From Roseburia sp. (lineage in GTDB: Bacteria; Bacillota; Clostridia; Christensenellales; Pumilibacteraceae), in NCBI GenBank assembly GCA_023665905.1, contig JAMPDA010000004.1:25188-89187 (forward strand): a stretch of 64,000 nt of DNA, given 5' to 3'. The notes under the pieces were generated by a model that was not told the origin of the DNA, ran no database searches, and saw only the letters and a program-made list of their open reading frames with translations. Both the position numbers and the translations under genes were made by a program. Of this stretch, positions 40,178 to 50,257 are shown piece after piece (position 1 is the first letter of the stretch; each line of letters begins with the position of its first letter).

Positions 40178-41379
40178 TACTTGCCCACGGGCGTGAAGCG
40201 TTTTTCGCGCACTTCCGTAAAGTCGTGCCAAAACGCCTCGAAGCGCTTGACCGCTTCCGCGGTGCGCTCGAACGTGTTGAACGCCGTCAAACGCACCCAG
40301 CCGTTGCCGTTTTTGCCGAAGCCGCTACCCGGCGTGCACACCAGCCGCGCGTTCTTGAGCAGATAGTCGAAAAACTCCCAAGAATCGACGCCGCACTTAA
40401 ACCATATATACGGCGAGTTTACTCCACCCGTGTATTCTATACCGAGCTCGTCGAACTTGCGCGCAATGGTCTTGGCGTTTTTCATGTACGCGTCTATCAT
40501 CTTTTTGCTGTCTTCCAAGCCGCCGCGCAGTGCGCACTCCGCCATGCGCTGAACTATGTACGACGTGCCGTTGAACTTTACGGCTTGACGTCTGAGCCAC
40601 ATGCGGTTCAGCGGCGAGCCCATGGGAATGATCGTCCAGCCGCACCGCACGCCCGTAAATCCCGCCATTTTGGACAGCGAGCACAGTTCCACGGCGCAGT
40701 CGCGCGCGCCCTTTACCTGAAAAATCGAATGTGCCGCGCTGTCGCCGTCTATAAACGCTTCGTACGCCGCGTCGTAAAGTATGACCGCGCCGACGGAAAG
40801 CGCATAGTCCACCCATTGCTTCAACTGCTCGACGGTGTACGCCGCGCCCGTGGGGTTGTTGGGCGAACAGATGTAAATGATATCCGCTTTTGCGCGCTTG
40901 GACGGCATCGCCAAAAACCCGTTCTCGGGCGTCGCGTCGGCGTAGATTATCTTATGTCCGGACAGGATATTGGCGTCCACATACGCAGGATACACCGGAT
41001 CGGGGATCATGACGGTGTTGTTTTCCGCAAACAGGTCCAAAATATTGCCTATCCCGTTTTTTGCGCCGTCCGTCACAAAAACTTCGTCGGGGTCGATAGC
41101 CACTCCGCGCTGTTTATAATAATCGACAATGGCGCTTTTCAAAAACGGATAACCGTCGTACGGGCCGTAGCCGTGAAATCCGGCTTTTACGCTCATCTCG
41201 TTTGCCGCCGCCTTACACGCGTCCACGACCTTCATGGAAAGCGGCAGCGTGACGTCGCCTATGCCGAGGCTTATGACGTCCGAATTGGGGAACGCCGCCT
41301 TATAAGCGTCCACGCGCTTGCTCACTTCCGCGAACAAGTAGTTATCGGGCATTTTTGCGAAATTTTTGTTTAACTTCAT
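40177..41379 (-). CDS. dapL: LL-diaminopimelate aminotransferase
   Basis: 400 residues. DapL converts tetrahydrodipicolinate directly to LL-DAP, bypassing the succinyl/acetyl routes to lysine and peptidoglycan. Fold-type I PLP enzyme: SPNNPTGAAYTVEQL, DAAYEAFI, PLP lysine in CSLSKMAGFTGVRCGW, and the late Arg in NGWVRLTAFN. The N-terminal FAEVSKRVDAYKAAFP and ISLGIGDVTLPL are typical of DapL rather than other aspartate-family aminotransferases. Its product is the substrate of the DapF half encoded at 43096, two genes upstream in the same cluster. Confidence 0.95.
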   Translation of the reverse strand: MKLNKNFAKMPDNYLFAEVSKRVDAYKAAFPNSDVISLGIGDVTLPLSMKVVDACKAAANEMSVKAGFHGYGPYDGYPFLKSAIVDYYKQRGVAIDPDEVFVTDGAKNGIGNILDLFAENNTVMIPDPVYPAYVDANILSGHKIIYADATPENGFLAMPSKRAKADIIYICSPNNPTGAAYTVEQLKQWVDYALSVGAVILYDAAYEAFIDGDSAAHSIFQVKGARDCAVELCSLSKMAGFTGVRCGWTIIPMGSPLNRMWLRRQAVKFNGTSYIVQRMAECALRGGLEDSKKMIDAYMKNAKTIARKFDELGIEYTGGVNSPYIWFKCGVDSWEFFDYLLKNARLVCTPGSGFGKNGNGWVRLTAFNTFERTAEAVKRFEAFWHDFTEVREKRFTPVGK

Positions 41380-41424
41380 GATACTCTCTCGCTTTATGAT
41401 ATTTAAAAGCTTTGTGAAAAAGAA

Positions 41425-43044
41425 TTACTTGTCGCGCCGACGGGCGTACTTTTTGGCCGCGGCGATAAACTCCCTGAATATCGGTTGCGGACGCGCCGGA
41501 CGGGACTTGAACTCCGGATGATACTGCACGCCGAGATAGAACAGCTTATCCGTCACTTCCACCGCTTCCACGAGATTGCCGTTTGGCGATATTCCGCACA
41601 GCGTAAGTCCTGCGTTCTGCATGGGCTCGCGCATCGCGTTGTTGAACTCGTATCTGTGGCGATGGCGTTCCATGACCGAATCGACGTCGGCGCCGTAACA
41701 ACGGCGCAACTGCGTTTTGGGCGTTATCACACATTCGTAAGCGCCGAGGCGCATGGTACCGCCCGTGTTTTCAAAACCTATCTGGTCGTCCATTATGTCG
41801 ATGACCTTGTGCGCGGACGCCGGATCGAACTCGCGCGACGTCGCGTCGGCATAGCCGAGCACATTGCGCGCATACTCGATGACGGCTATCTGCATGCCGA
41901 GGCATATACCGAAGTACGGCTTGTCGTTTTCCCTGCAATATTTTGCGGCGGTTATCATTCCCTCTATGCCGCGGTCGCCGAAGCCGCCCGGCACGATTAT
42001 GCCGTCCGCCTCGCCCAAATAGTCCGCAACGGTGCTGTCCGTAAGTTTTTCCGCGTCTATCCACTTGAGGTCTATCTTGACGCCGTTGTGTATGCCGGCG
42101 TGCGTCAGCGACTCCGCCACCGATATGTACGCGTCGAACATCTGCACGTATTTTCCGACGAGCGCTATCTGCACGCTGCCCTTGCGCTTTTTCGCCATGT
42201 CCACCATGGCGCGCCACTCGTCGAGCTGCGGCGGCGTTTCGGGAAGATCGAGCTCGCGCGTCACTATTTCGTCTATGCCGCCGTCCAAAAGCAGCAACGG
42301 CACTTCGTACAAAAGATCGGCGTCGCGGTTTTCTATTACGCAGTCCGGCTCGACGTTGCACTGCAACGCGAGCTTTTGCTTGAGTTTTTCGTCTATCGGC
42401 TTGCTCGTTCTCAGCACCACGAGATTGGGCGAAATGCCGAGCGATCGTAACGTCTTTACGGAGTGCTGCGTCGGCTTGGTCTTGACCTCGCCGCTCGACG
42501 TGATCGTGGGTGCAAGCGTTACGTGCACGAACAGGCAGTTTTCTCTGCCCACCTCGTTGCTGACCTGACGTATCGCTTCTATAAACGGCAGGCTTTCGAT
42601 ATCGCCCACAGTGCCGCCTATCTCCGTTATGACAACGTCCGCGCTTATCTTTTTGCCGACGGAGTATATGAACTTTTTGATCTCGTTGGTGACATGCGGT
42701 ATCACCTGCACCGTTTCGCCGTTGTACACGCCGCGCCGCTCGTTTTCGAGCACTGTTTCGTACACCTTGCCGGTGGTTAGGTTGGAAAACTTATTGAGAT
42801 TTTCGTCGATAAACCGCTCGTAGTGCCCGAGGTCGAGATCGGTTTCCGCGCCGTCCTCGGTGACGAAAACTTCGCCGTGCTGGAACGGGCTCATCGTTCC
42901 CGGGTCCACGTTGATATAGGGGTCGAGCTTTTGCGCTATGACCTTAAGTCCTTTGGACTTGAGTATGAGCCCGAGGCTCGCCGCCGTTATTCCCTTTCCG
43001 AGACCGGACACAACGCCGCCTGTTACGAAAATGTATTTTTCCAT
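41425..43044 (-). CDS. pyrG: CTP synthase
   Basis: 539 residues, full length. It makes CTP from UTP, ATP and glutamine. The synthetase domain starts [23 protein letters not shown] (P-loop) and contains [13 protein letters not shown]. The glutaminase domain has the catalytic Cys in [13 protein letters not shown] and His-Glu in [10 protein letters not shown]. It lies between the carB-dapF fusion (51 bp) and dapL (45 bp) and completes the pyrimidine route that the 12-18 kb operon supplies. Confidence 0.98.
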   Translation of the reverse strand: MEKYIFVTGGVVSGLGKGITAASLGLILKSKGLKVIAQKLDPYINVDPGTMSPFQHGEVFVTEDGAETDLDLGHYERFIDENLNKFSNLTTGKVYETVLENERRGVYNGETVQVIPHVTNEIKKFIYSVGKKISADVVITEIGGTVGDIESLPFIEAIRQVSNEVGRENCLFVHVTLAPTITSSGEVKTKPTQHSVKTLRSLGISPNLVVLRTSKPIDEKLKQKLALQCNVEPDCVIENRDADLLYEVPLLLLDGGIDEIVTRELDLPETPPQLDEWRAMVDMAKKRKGSVQIALVGKYVQMFDAYISVAESLTHAGIHNGVKIDLKWIDAEKLTDSTVADYLGEADGIIVPGGFGDRGIEGMITAAKYCRENDKPYFGICLGMQIAVIEYARNVLGYADATSREFDPASAHKVIDIMDDQIGFENTGGTMRLGAYECVITPKTQLRRCYGADVDSVMERHRHRYEFNNAMREPMQNAGLTLCGISPNGNLVEAVEVTDKLFYLGVQYHPEFKSRPARPQPIFREFIAAAKKYARRRDK

Positions 43045-43095
43045 GATCTTCTCCGTATTTACGAATTTCTTTTGTCTGCCGAAATAAGTTATGCT

Positions 43096-46000
43096 CTACA
43101 GCCGCACGGTGCCGCGGAACACTTCCGTCGCCTCGCCCGTGAGGCTGACCGTTTCGTCCGTATATTTTATGACAAGCTCGCCGCCCGGAAGCCTGACGGA
43201 AATATCCGCGCCCTTTTCGCACTTGCCGTTGAGGACCGCCGCCACGACCGCCGCGCAAGCGCCCGAGCCGCACGCCATCGTTTCGCCCGTGCCGCGCTCG
43301 TACACTCTCAGCTTTAGGTGCGTAGCGTCTATCACCTGCACAAAGCCGACGTTGACGCCCTCGGGGAAAAGCTCTTTATCCTCGCCGAACATCTTGCCTA
43401 TCCCCTCGACGTCGGCGGTTATTACGTCGGGGACGAACAGCGTACAGTGCGGATTGCCCATCGACGAGCACGTTATAGACATCTTTCCGCGCGGCGTATC
43501 TATCTCGCGCCCGACTATGCTGTCGCCGGCGAGCGCGACGGGCACCTGCTTCGGGTCGAGTATGACCGCGCCCATGTCCACTCTTACGGAATTGACTTTT
43601 CCGTCGCGGGCAAACAGCTTTAGCTTGCGCGCGCCCGATATAGTGTCCACCGTTATATCGAGCTTATCGGTCTTACCGTAGTCGTACAGATACTTGCCGA
43701 CACACCGTATGCCGTTGCCGCACATTCTGCCTTCCGAGCCGTCCGAATTGAACATGCGCATGGTGGCGTCACACGTTTCCGACGGATATATGAATATTAC
43801 GCCGTCGCCGCCCACACTGAAATGCCTGTCCGAAAGATTGACCGCGACAGACTCCATATTGCTTATCGGGCGCGTCAGGCAATCGACATAGATATAATCG
43901 TTGCCGCAACCGTGCATCTTGATGAAGTTGAGCTTTTGCCGCTCGGTGCGCATGTTGTTGATGTCCACAAGCTCCGTGTTGTACTGGCTGTATCTGCTCT
44001 TGAGCGCGCGAGCAAGCGCGTTGGCGGTGTCTATGGAAGTAAGACACGGTATGCCCAGCATGACGGAACGGCAGCGCAGCCGAACGTCGTCATGCGTGGG
44101 TATGCGCCCGCGCGTCGATGTGGAAATAAGGTAGTCTATCTTGCCCGAGTTCAAAAGGCCCATAGTGTTTTCTTCGGGCGTTTCGCTCAGCTTTTCCACC
44201 ACAGTCACTTTCATGCCCGAGCGCCGTATCACTTCCGCCGTGCCGCGCGTCGCGTACAGCTCGAAGCCCAATTCGTAGAAATTTTTGGCGACGTTTGCGA
44301 TCTCCGGCTTGTCGCCGTCGCGCACCGTTATGAGTATTCCGCCCGTGCGCTTCATCTTGTACCCTGCGGCTATAAGCCCTTTGTACAGCGCTTCGTCGAG
44401 CGTTTTGCCTATGCCGAGCACCTCGCCGGTGGACTTCATTTCCGGTCCCAAGTGCGTATCGAGGTCGGTCAGTTTTTCAAACGAGAATATCGGCACCTTT
44501 ACGGCAACGTACGGCGCGGGCGGATACAACTCCGTGCCGAACCCGAGCTTTTTGAGCTTTTTGCCGACCATGCACTCCGTGGCGAGCTTTATCATGGGCA
44601 CGCCCGTAACTTTCGATATGTACGGAATGGTGCGCGACGAGCGCGGATTGACCTCTATTACGTATATCTTTCCGTCGCTTATTATGTACTGGATATTGAC
44701 AAGACCTTTGGTGTTGAGCGCGGTCGCGAGCATGCGCGTATACTCGATTATCTCCTCTTTGTTCTTGTCCGAAATGTTCTGCGACGGATAAACGGCTATC
44801 GAGTCGCCGCTGTGCACGCCGGCGCGCTCTATGTGTTCCATTATGCCCGGAATAAGTATATCCTCGCCGTCGCAGATGGCGTCCACCTCTATTTCCGTGC
44901 CCATGACGTACTTATCTATGAGCACCACATTATCGGGGTTTTCGTCGAGGATTATGGACATGTATTCTTTTACGTCGTCGTCCGAAAACGCTATTATCAT
45001 GTTCTGTCCGCCGAGCACGTACGACGGGCGCAACAGCACGGGATAGCCGAGCGCCGCGCTCGCTTCGAGCGCCTGCTCCGCCGTCTTTACGGTGTGTCCT
45101 GCGGGACGGGCTATGCCGAGCTTTTCCAGCAAGCCGTCGAAACGCTCTCTGTCCTCCGCCGCGTCTATCGAATCTGCGGAAGTGCCGAGTATACGCACAC
45201 CCGTTTCCGCAAGGTGCTTCGTGAGCTTTATAGCCGTCTGACCGCCGAAAGCGACGACGACGCCGTACGGGCGTTCCGTCGCGATAACGTTGTCCACGTC
45301 CTCGTCGGTAAGCGGCTCGAAATACAGACGGTCTGCGGTGTCGAAGTCGGTAGAAACCGTTTCGGGGTTGTTGTTCACTATAGCGACGTCGTAGCCGAGC
45401 TCTTTGAGCTCCCACACGCAATGCACCGACGCGTAATCGAACTCTATGCCCTGACCGATGCGTATGGGACCCGACCCGAAAACTATGACGCGTTTGCTGT
45501 TGCTCTTGGACGCTTCGATGTACTCTTTCGCCTCGTTCTCGTCGTCGTAGGTCGAATAGAAGTACGGCGTTTCCGCCTTGAACTCGGCGGCGCATGTATC
45601 AACCGTTTTAAAGACCGCACGGCGGTGCATGGGCAGTTCCGCGCCCGATATTCCTTTAAGCGCGGCGTCGGGATAGCCGAGCTTTTTGCCCTGCATGTAT
45701 TCCGCTTTCGATATGGGCCGTCCGGATATGGACTTTTCGTAGTTGACGAGGTTGGCTATCTTGCGCAAAAACCACTCGTCGATCTTAGTCACTTCCGCGA
45801 TATGCGCTATATCTATGCCGCGCTTTATCGCCTCGTAGAGTATGAAAATGCGATAATCGGTTGCAGGCATGAGCATGCTCTCTATCTGCTCGTCGCTCAT
45901 ATCGGCGTAGTGCGGATTGCCGAGCGTGTTTATCCCGAGCGCGCCGCGAACAGCCTTTAAAAGCCCTGCCTCGAAGCAAGGCGCTATCGCCATAACCTCG

Positions 46001-47139
46001 CCCGTCGCTTTCATCTGCGTGCCGAGCGTGCGTTTTGCGTAAACGAACTTGTCGAACGGCCATTTGGGGAGCTTGACGACACAGTAGTCTACGGCAGGCT
46101 CGAAGCATGCGCACGTCTTGCCCGTGACGGCGTTTTGTATCTCGTCGAGCGTATAGCCGAGCGCGATGAGCGTCGTCACCTTTGCGATGGGATATCCCGT
46201 CGCCTTGGAAGCGAGCGCGGACGAGCGCGACACGCGCGGATTTACTTCTATTACAGCGTACTCGCCCGTCGTCGGGTGGAGCGCAAATTGGCAGTTGCAG
46301 CCGCCCTCTATCTCGAGGTGCGTTATTATATCGAGCGCCGCAGTGCGCAACATCTGAAACTCTTTGTCGGAAAGCGTCATCGTCGGCGCGACGACTATAC
46401 TGTCGCCCGTATGTATGCCGACGGGATCGAGGTTTTCCATCGAGCACACCGTTATGACGTTGCCCACCGAATCGCGCATGACCTCGAACTCTATTTCCTT
46501 CCAGCCGTAAATGCTCTTTTCTATCAGCGCCTGATGTATGGGCGAAAGCTCGAGTCCGCCGCGCGCTATCTCGCGCAACGCCTTTTCGTCCGCCGCTATT
46601 CCGCCGCCTGCGCCGCCGAGCGTGAACGCAGGTCGCACTATTACGGGATATCCTATCTTGTTCGCAAACGCCACGGCGGCATCGACATCCGTCACCACTT
46701 CCGACGGCACGCACGGCTGGTTTATCTCGAGCATTGCTTTTTTAAAGAGTTCGCGATCTTCCGCCTTGTCTATGGTGTCGGGTTTGACGCCCAAAAGTCG
46801 CACATTGTGCTTTTCCAAAAACCCCGATTTTGCGAGCTGCATGGACAGCGTAAGTCCGGTCTGTCCGCCGAGCCCGGGCAGTATGCCGTCCGGCTTTTCG
46901 CGCGCGATTATGCGCTCGAGCGTGGGGAGCGTCAACGGCTCTATATAAATAGCGTCCGCCATGACCTTGTCCGTCATTATCGTCGCGGGATTGGAGTTGA
47001 CCAGCACGACTTCCACCTTGCGGCTTTTGAGCGTGCGACACGCCTGAGTGCCGGCATAGTCGAATTCCGCCGCCTGCCCTATAGTTATCGGGCCCGAGCC
47101 TATAACAAGTACCTTTTTTATGCTTTTATCTCTCGGCAT
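43096..47139 (-). CDS. carB-dapF: Carbamoyl-phosphate synthase large subunit fused to diaminopimelate epimerase
   Basis: 1347 residues in one uninterrupted frame. Residues 1 to ~1062 are a complete CarB: KKVLVIGSGPITIGQAAEFDYAG at the start, a second copy of the synthetase unit from ~550 (KRVIVFGSGPIRIGQGIEFDYAS), and the allosteric domain ending CLTSIDTANALARALKSRY. From ~1070 a complete DapF follows: LNFIKMHGCGNDYIYVDC, catalytic Cys in GRMCGNGIRCVG, and second catalytic Cys in GETMACGSGACAAVVA. There are fewer than 10 linker residues. An internal ATG (codon 1063) has no good ribosome site ahead of it. CarB makes carbamoyl phosphate for PyrB; DapF turns LL-DAP, the DapL product, into meso-DAP. 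The start overlaps carA by 14 bp. Confidence 0.93.
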   Translation of the reverse strand: MPRDKSIKKVLVIGSGPITIGQAAEFDYAGTQACRTLKSRKVEVVLVNSNPATIMTDKVMADAIYIEPLTLPTLERIIAREKPDGILPGLGGQTGLTLSMQLAKSGFLEKHNVRLLGVKPDTIDKAEDRELFKKAMLEINQPCVPSEVVTDVDAAVAFANKIGYPVIVRPAFTLGGAGGGIAADEKALREIARGGLELSPIHQALIEKSIYGWKEIEFEVMRDSVGNVITVCSMENLDPVGIHTGDSIVVAPTMTLSDKEFQMLRTAALDIITHLEIEGGCNCQFALHPTTGEYAVIEVNPRVSRSSALASKATGYPIAKVTTLIALGYTLDEIQNAVTGKTCACFEPAVDYCVVKLPKWPFDKFVYAKRTLGTQMKATGEVMAIAPCFEAGLLKAVRGALGINTLGNPHYADMSDEQIESMLMPATDYRIFILYEAIKRGIDIAHIAEVTKIDEWFLRKIANLVNYEKSISGRPISKAEYMQGKKLGYPDAALKGISGAELPMHRRAVFKTVDTCAAEFKAETPYFYSTYDDENEAKEYIEASKSNSKRVIVFGSGPIRIGQGIEFDYASVHCVWELKELGYDVAIVNNNPETVSTDFDTADRLYFEPLTDEDVDNVIATERPYGVVVAFGGQTAIKLTKHLAETGVRILGTSADSIDAAEDRERFDGLLEKLGIARPAGHTVKTAEQALEASAALGYPVLLRPSYVLGGQNMIIAFSDDDVKEYMSIILDENPDNVVLIDKYVMGTEIEVDAICDGEDILIPGIMEHIERAGVHSGDSIAVYPSQNISDKNKEEIIEYTRMLATALNTKGLVNIQYIISDGKIYVIEVNPRSSRTIPYISKVTGVPMIKLATECMVGKKLKKLGFGTELYPPAPYVAVKVPIFSFEKLTDLDTHLGPEMKSTGEVLGIGKTLDEALYKGLIAAGYKMKRTGGILITVRDGDKPEIANVAKNFYELGFELYATRGTAEVIRRSGMKVTVVEKLSETPEENTMGLLNSGKIDYLISTSTRGRIPTHDDVRLRCRSVMLGIPCLTSIDTANALARALKSRYSQYNTELVDINNMRTERQKLNFIKMHGCGNDYIYVDCLTRPISNMESVAVNLSDRHFSVGGDGVIFIYPSETCDATMRMFNSDGSEGRMCGNGIRCVGKYLYDYGKTDKLDITVDTISGARKLKLFARDGKVNSVRVDMGAVILDPKQVPVALAGDSIVGREIDTPRGKMSITCSSMGNPHCTLFVPDVITADVEGIGKMFGEDKELFPEGVNVGFVQVIDATHLKLRVYERGTGETMACGSGACAAVVAAVLNGKCEKGADISVRLPGGELVIKYTDETVSLTGEATEVFRGTVRL

Positions 47140-48217
47140 GACTGTTCTCCATGAGGTTTATAAAGCGCTTGAATAAATATTCCGTGTCCTTCGGCCCGCC
47201 GCACGCTTCGGGGTGGAACTGCACCGAAAACGCCGGCGCGTCGATATAGTCTATACCCTCGACCGTCTTATCGTTCGCGTTGATGTAACGCACTTCCGCA
47301 ACGCTTTTATCTATGCTGTCCGCCTTGACCGCATAGCCGTGGTTCTGGCTCGTGATGTACGTCCTGCCCGTCTTGAGGTCCTTGACGGGCTGGTTCGCGC
47401 CGCGGTGCCCGTACTTGAGCTTAGTCGTCGCCGCGCCGTACGAAAGCGCGAGGAGCTGATGTCCGAGGCATATGCCGAACGTCGGGATCCTGTGCGCATT
47501 GAGCTTTTTGAGCTCCTCTATGACCGCAGTATTGTCCGCCGGATCGCCGCCGCCGTTGCTGAGCATTATGCCGTCGGGCTGCATGGCGAGCGCCTGTTCC
47601 GCCGTCGTGTTGTACGGAACGCGCGTAACGCTGCACCCGTACTTGATCAACAGCCGCTCAATATTGTACTTTGCGCCGAAGTCGTAAAGCAGAACTTTGT
47701 ACTTATGCTCGGCGTCCTTGGGGTTGAGCTGTTCGGCATGCTTACACGACGTATTTTCTACGGCGCGCGTCACCTTGAATTTTCTTATTTCCGCGAGCTT
47801 TTTCGGCAGGTCCTTGATGTTGTCCGTTATCATGGCGTTCATTACGCCGCCCGAGCGTATCTTGCGCGTCAGCGCGCGCGTATCCACGCCCGCAATGCCC
47901 ACAACGCCGTGCTTTTTGAGGTACTCGTCGAGCTCGCCGTCCTTGCGGTAGTTGGAGCCGACCTCGCAAAGCTCGCGCACTATATATCCGAATAGATGCG
48001 GCCTGTCGCTTTCCGTGTCCTCCTCGATGACGCCGTAATTGCCTATCATCGGGAAAGTCTGCGCGACTATCTGCCCGTAATAGCTCGGGTCGGACAGCGT
48101 AAGAAGATATCCGCACATGGCGGTCGTAAACACCGCTTCGCCTATCACCGTGCCGTCCGCGCCTATCGCCGTGCCCTTGTACACGGTCCCGTCTTTCATT
48201 ATCAGGTAACGATCCAT
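47126..48217 (-). CDS. carA: Carbamoyl-phosphate synthase small (glutaminase) subunit
   Basis: 363 residues from ATG 48217, which has an AGAGG site; a GTG two codons upstream is less likely. It releases ammonia from glutamine for CarB. Class I amidotransferase triad: Cys in FGICLGHQLLALS, and His-Glu in VQFHPEACGGP. The N-terminal domain begins MDRYLIMKDGTVYKGTAIG. A single copy serves arginine and pyrimidine synthesis as far as the window shows. It overlaps carB by 14 bp and follows purF by 8 bp. Confidence 0.98.
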   Translation of the reverse strand: MDRYLIMKDGTVYKGTAIGADGTVIGEAVFTTAMCGYLLTLSDPSYYGQIVAQTFPMIGNYGVIEEDTESDRPHLFGYIVRELCEVGSNYRKDGELDEYLKKHGVVGIAGVDTRALTRKIRSGGVMNAMITDNIKDLPKKLAEIRKFKVTRAVENTSCKHAEQLNPKDAEHKYKVLLYDFGAKYNIERLLIKYGCSVTRVPYNTTAEQALAMQPDGIMLSNGGGDPADNTAVIEELKKLNAHRIPTFGICLGHQLLALSYGAATTKLKYGHRGANQPVKDLKTGRTYITSQNHGYAVKADSIDKSVAEVRYINANDKTVEGIDYIDAPAFSVQFHPEACGGPKDTEYLFKRFINLMENSHAER

Positions 48218-48225
48218 GTCCACCT

Positions 48226-49647
48226 CTAATCGTAATAGGTTTTATCGCCGTCGAACGTGTGCTTGAACGACGGAGTGACGGGCGCCGGATAATCGCCCGT
48301 AAAGCAACCCAAACAGAAGGAAGTCGAAGGCGATATCGCCTTTAAATTCTCTATAGACAGATATTCCAAGCTGTCCGCGCCTATCTTGTCGCGTATGCCG
48401 TCCAAATCGTAATGGTTGGCGACGAGCTTATCCCTGTCGTCCACGTCCGTACCGAAATAGCACTCATACTTGAACGGCGGCGAACTGACGCGCATGTGCA
48501 CTTCCTTTGCGCCGGCGCGACGCAACATTTTTATGGTGCGCATGCTCGTAGTGGAGCGCACTATCGAATCGTCGATGAGTATTATGCGCTTGCCTTCCAC
48601 CGTGGCGCGTATCGGATTGAGCTTAAGGTTGACCGCGTTTTCGCGCTTGACCTGATCGGGCAGTATGAACGAGCGCCCGATATACTTGTTCTTTACGAAA
48701 GCCGGAAGCATGGGTATGCCCGATTCCATGGAATACCCTTGCGCCGCCTGCAAGCCGGAGTCGGGCGCGCCGCACACGAAATCGGCGTCGGTCGGGCGCT
48801 GACGATACAGCGCTCTGCCCATTTTTACGCGCGCTTCGTACACGCTTATGCCGTCTATTATCGAGTCGGGACGGGCGAAGTATATGAACTCGAACGAGCA
48901 AAGTCCGCTCTGCGACGCATTGTCGAGCATGAACGAATTGATGTTGCCTTTAAGGTCGCAGCTTACGACCTCGCCCGGCTTGACATCGCGCACAAACTCC
49001 GCGCCGAGCGCGTCGAGCGCGCACGTTTCTGACGCAAAGACCGTAGCGTCGCCCAAGCGGCCCATACACAGCGGCTTAAAGCCGTTGCGGTCGCGCAACG
49101 CTATCAGCTTGTCCTTTGTGGCAATGACTATCGAAAAAGCGCCCTCGACGAAGTTCATCGACTTTACTATCGCTTTTTCCAGGTCGTTGCACTCTATCAT
49201 ATTGCGCACTATGAGTATGTTCAGTATCTCGGTGTCGTTTGTGGTGTGCAACACCATGCCCGACTGCACGAGCTCGTTTCTTATCTGCACGGAATTGGTG
49301 AGGTTGCCGTTGTGCGCGAGCGCGAGCGATATTTTGGAGTGCACCGTTTCTATCGGTTGCGCGTTTTCAATATTGCACGAGCCGGTGGTCGAATATCGCA
49401 CGTGCCCGACGGCGACTTTCGTGTTTGACACGAACTGCATATAATCGGACGAAAATACTTCGGAAACAAGACCCATGCCCTTTTTGCATTTAAGCGCGCC
49501 GTCCGCAAAAGTTGCGATGCCGGCGCTCTCCTCGCCGCGGTGCTGTAACGCCAAGAGCGCGCTCGCAGTCAACGGGACCGCGGCTATCGGGCGCGGCGAG
49601 ATAATACCGAACACGCCGCATTCTTCTTTGAGTTTTCTATCCGACAT
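48226..49647 (-). CDS. purF: Amidophosphoribosyltransferase
   Basis: 473 residues. It is the first step of purine synthesis, using PRPP and glutamine. A 9-residue propeptide (MSDRKLKEE) precedes the catalytic Cys of ECGVFGI. The PRPP motif is RIILIDDSIVRSTTS. Cysteines in YECYFGTDV and FCLGCFTGDYP match the [4Fe-4S] ligands of the Bacillus-type enzyme, so it is probably oxygen-labile. It is the only purine gene here and sits with other glutamine users rather than in a pur operon. Confidence 0.97.
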   Translation of the reverse strand: MSDRKLKEECGVFGIISPRPIAAVPLTASALLALQHRGEESAGIATFADGALKCKKGMGLVSEVFSSDYMQFVSNTKVAVGHVRYSTTGSCNIENAQPIETVHSKISLALAHNGNLTNSVQIRNELVQSGMVLHTTNDTEILNILIVRNMIECNDLEKAIVKSMNFVEGAFSIVIATKDKLIALRDRNGFKPLCMGRLGDATVFASETCALDALGAEFVRDVKPGEVVSCDLKGNINSFMLDNASQSGLCSFEFIYFARPDSIIDGISVYEARVKMGRALYRQRPTDADFVCGAPDSGLQAAQGYSMESGIPMLPAFVKNKYIGRSFILPDQVKRENAVNLKLNPIRATVEGKRIILIDDSIVRSTTSMRTIKMLRRAGAKEVHMRVSSPPFKYECYFGTDVDDRDKLVANHYDLDGIRDKIGADSLEYLSIENLKAISPSTSFCLGCFTGDYPAPVTPSFKHTFDGDKTYYD

Positions 49648-49651
49648 CTTG

Positions 49652-50224
49652 TTATATCGCCTCGTAAGTTTTAAGGATATCCATTGCGACTTTTCGGCGC
49701 GAAACGCGCAGATCCATCGATTGTTTTTCTATATGTTTGTGCGCCTGCTCCTCCGTGTAGCCGAGCGAGCGCATGAGGACTATCTTTGCACGCGTTATGT
49801 ACTTCATGTCCTCGAGCTTTGCCGTCAGCGCGTCGTTTTTGGCTTTGAGCCGGCGCACGCGCACGTTCGACACCGCGACGAGCTTGACCGCCTCCAACAG
49901 CGAGGTCTTGGTTATCGGGCGCACAAGCGTGACTATGCCCGAATCGTTGAGCTCGCCCGATATGCCGTCCACACGCGTAAAATCGTCTATGAACACGCCG
50001 CCGCAATCGTTTGCTTCGGCGAGCGCAACAGCCAATTCGTTGCCGTGCTCGTCGGCAAGTCCGCTGTTTATCACAAATACGTCAAAAGGTCTTACAAGGA
50101 ATGCGCGGCGCGCTTCCGCGGCGGTCGTGCAAACGACGCAATCGATATCCGCCCGATACAGAACATCGGTCAATGCGTGTTGCTGTTTTACCGTACCGGC
50201 GACGATAAGCGCGTCCAAATTCAC
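49652..50224 (-). CDS. ANTAR-domain response regulator (nitrogen-type antiterminator)
   Basis: 190 residues. A receiver-like N-terminal domain (LDALIVAGTVKQQHALTDVLY ... FDVFVINSG) lacks an evident phosphorylation Asp in its usual setting, so it may be a pseudo-receiver. A coiled-coil (VRRLKAKNDALTAKLED) leads to the ANTAR domain (ITRAKIVLMRSLGYTEEQAHKHIEKQSMDLRVSRRKVAMDIL), which binds paired hexaloop hairpins in nascent RNA and blocks termination. Clostridial ANTAR proteins next to glnA control nitrogen genes. It is sandwiched between glnA and purF (33 and 4 bp). Confidence 0.93.
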   Translation of the reverse strand: MNLDALIVAGTVKQQHALTDVLYRADIDCVVCTTAAEARRAFLVRPFDVFVINSGLADEHGNELAVALAEANDCGGVFIDDFTRVDGISGELNDSGIVTLVRPITKTSLLEAVKLVAVSNVRVRRLKAKNDALTAKLEDMKYITRAKIVLMRSLGYTEEQAHKHIEKQSMDLRVSRRKVAMDILKTYEAI

Positions 50225-50257
50225 CTCCTGCGATATTTTTGCGCGATGCGCGCGTCC

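Noticed and set aside
43930..43990. Explaining the carB-dapF join as a frameshift
   Set aside because: The frame is continuous, both domains are full length, the junction has no homopolymer and there is no nearby stop in frame; raw reads would still be decisive.
43822..45960. 712-codon plus-strand open frame
   Set aside because: It lies wholly opposite carB-dapF, has no family match, and follows from the GC-rich third positions of the real gene.
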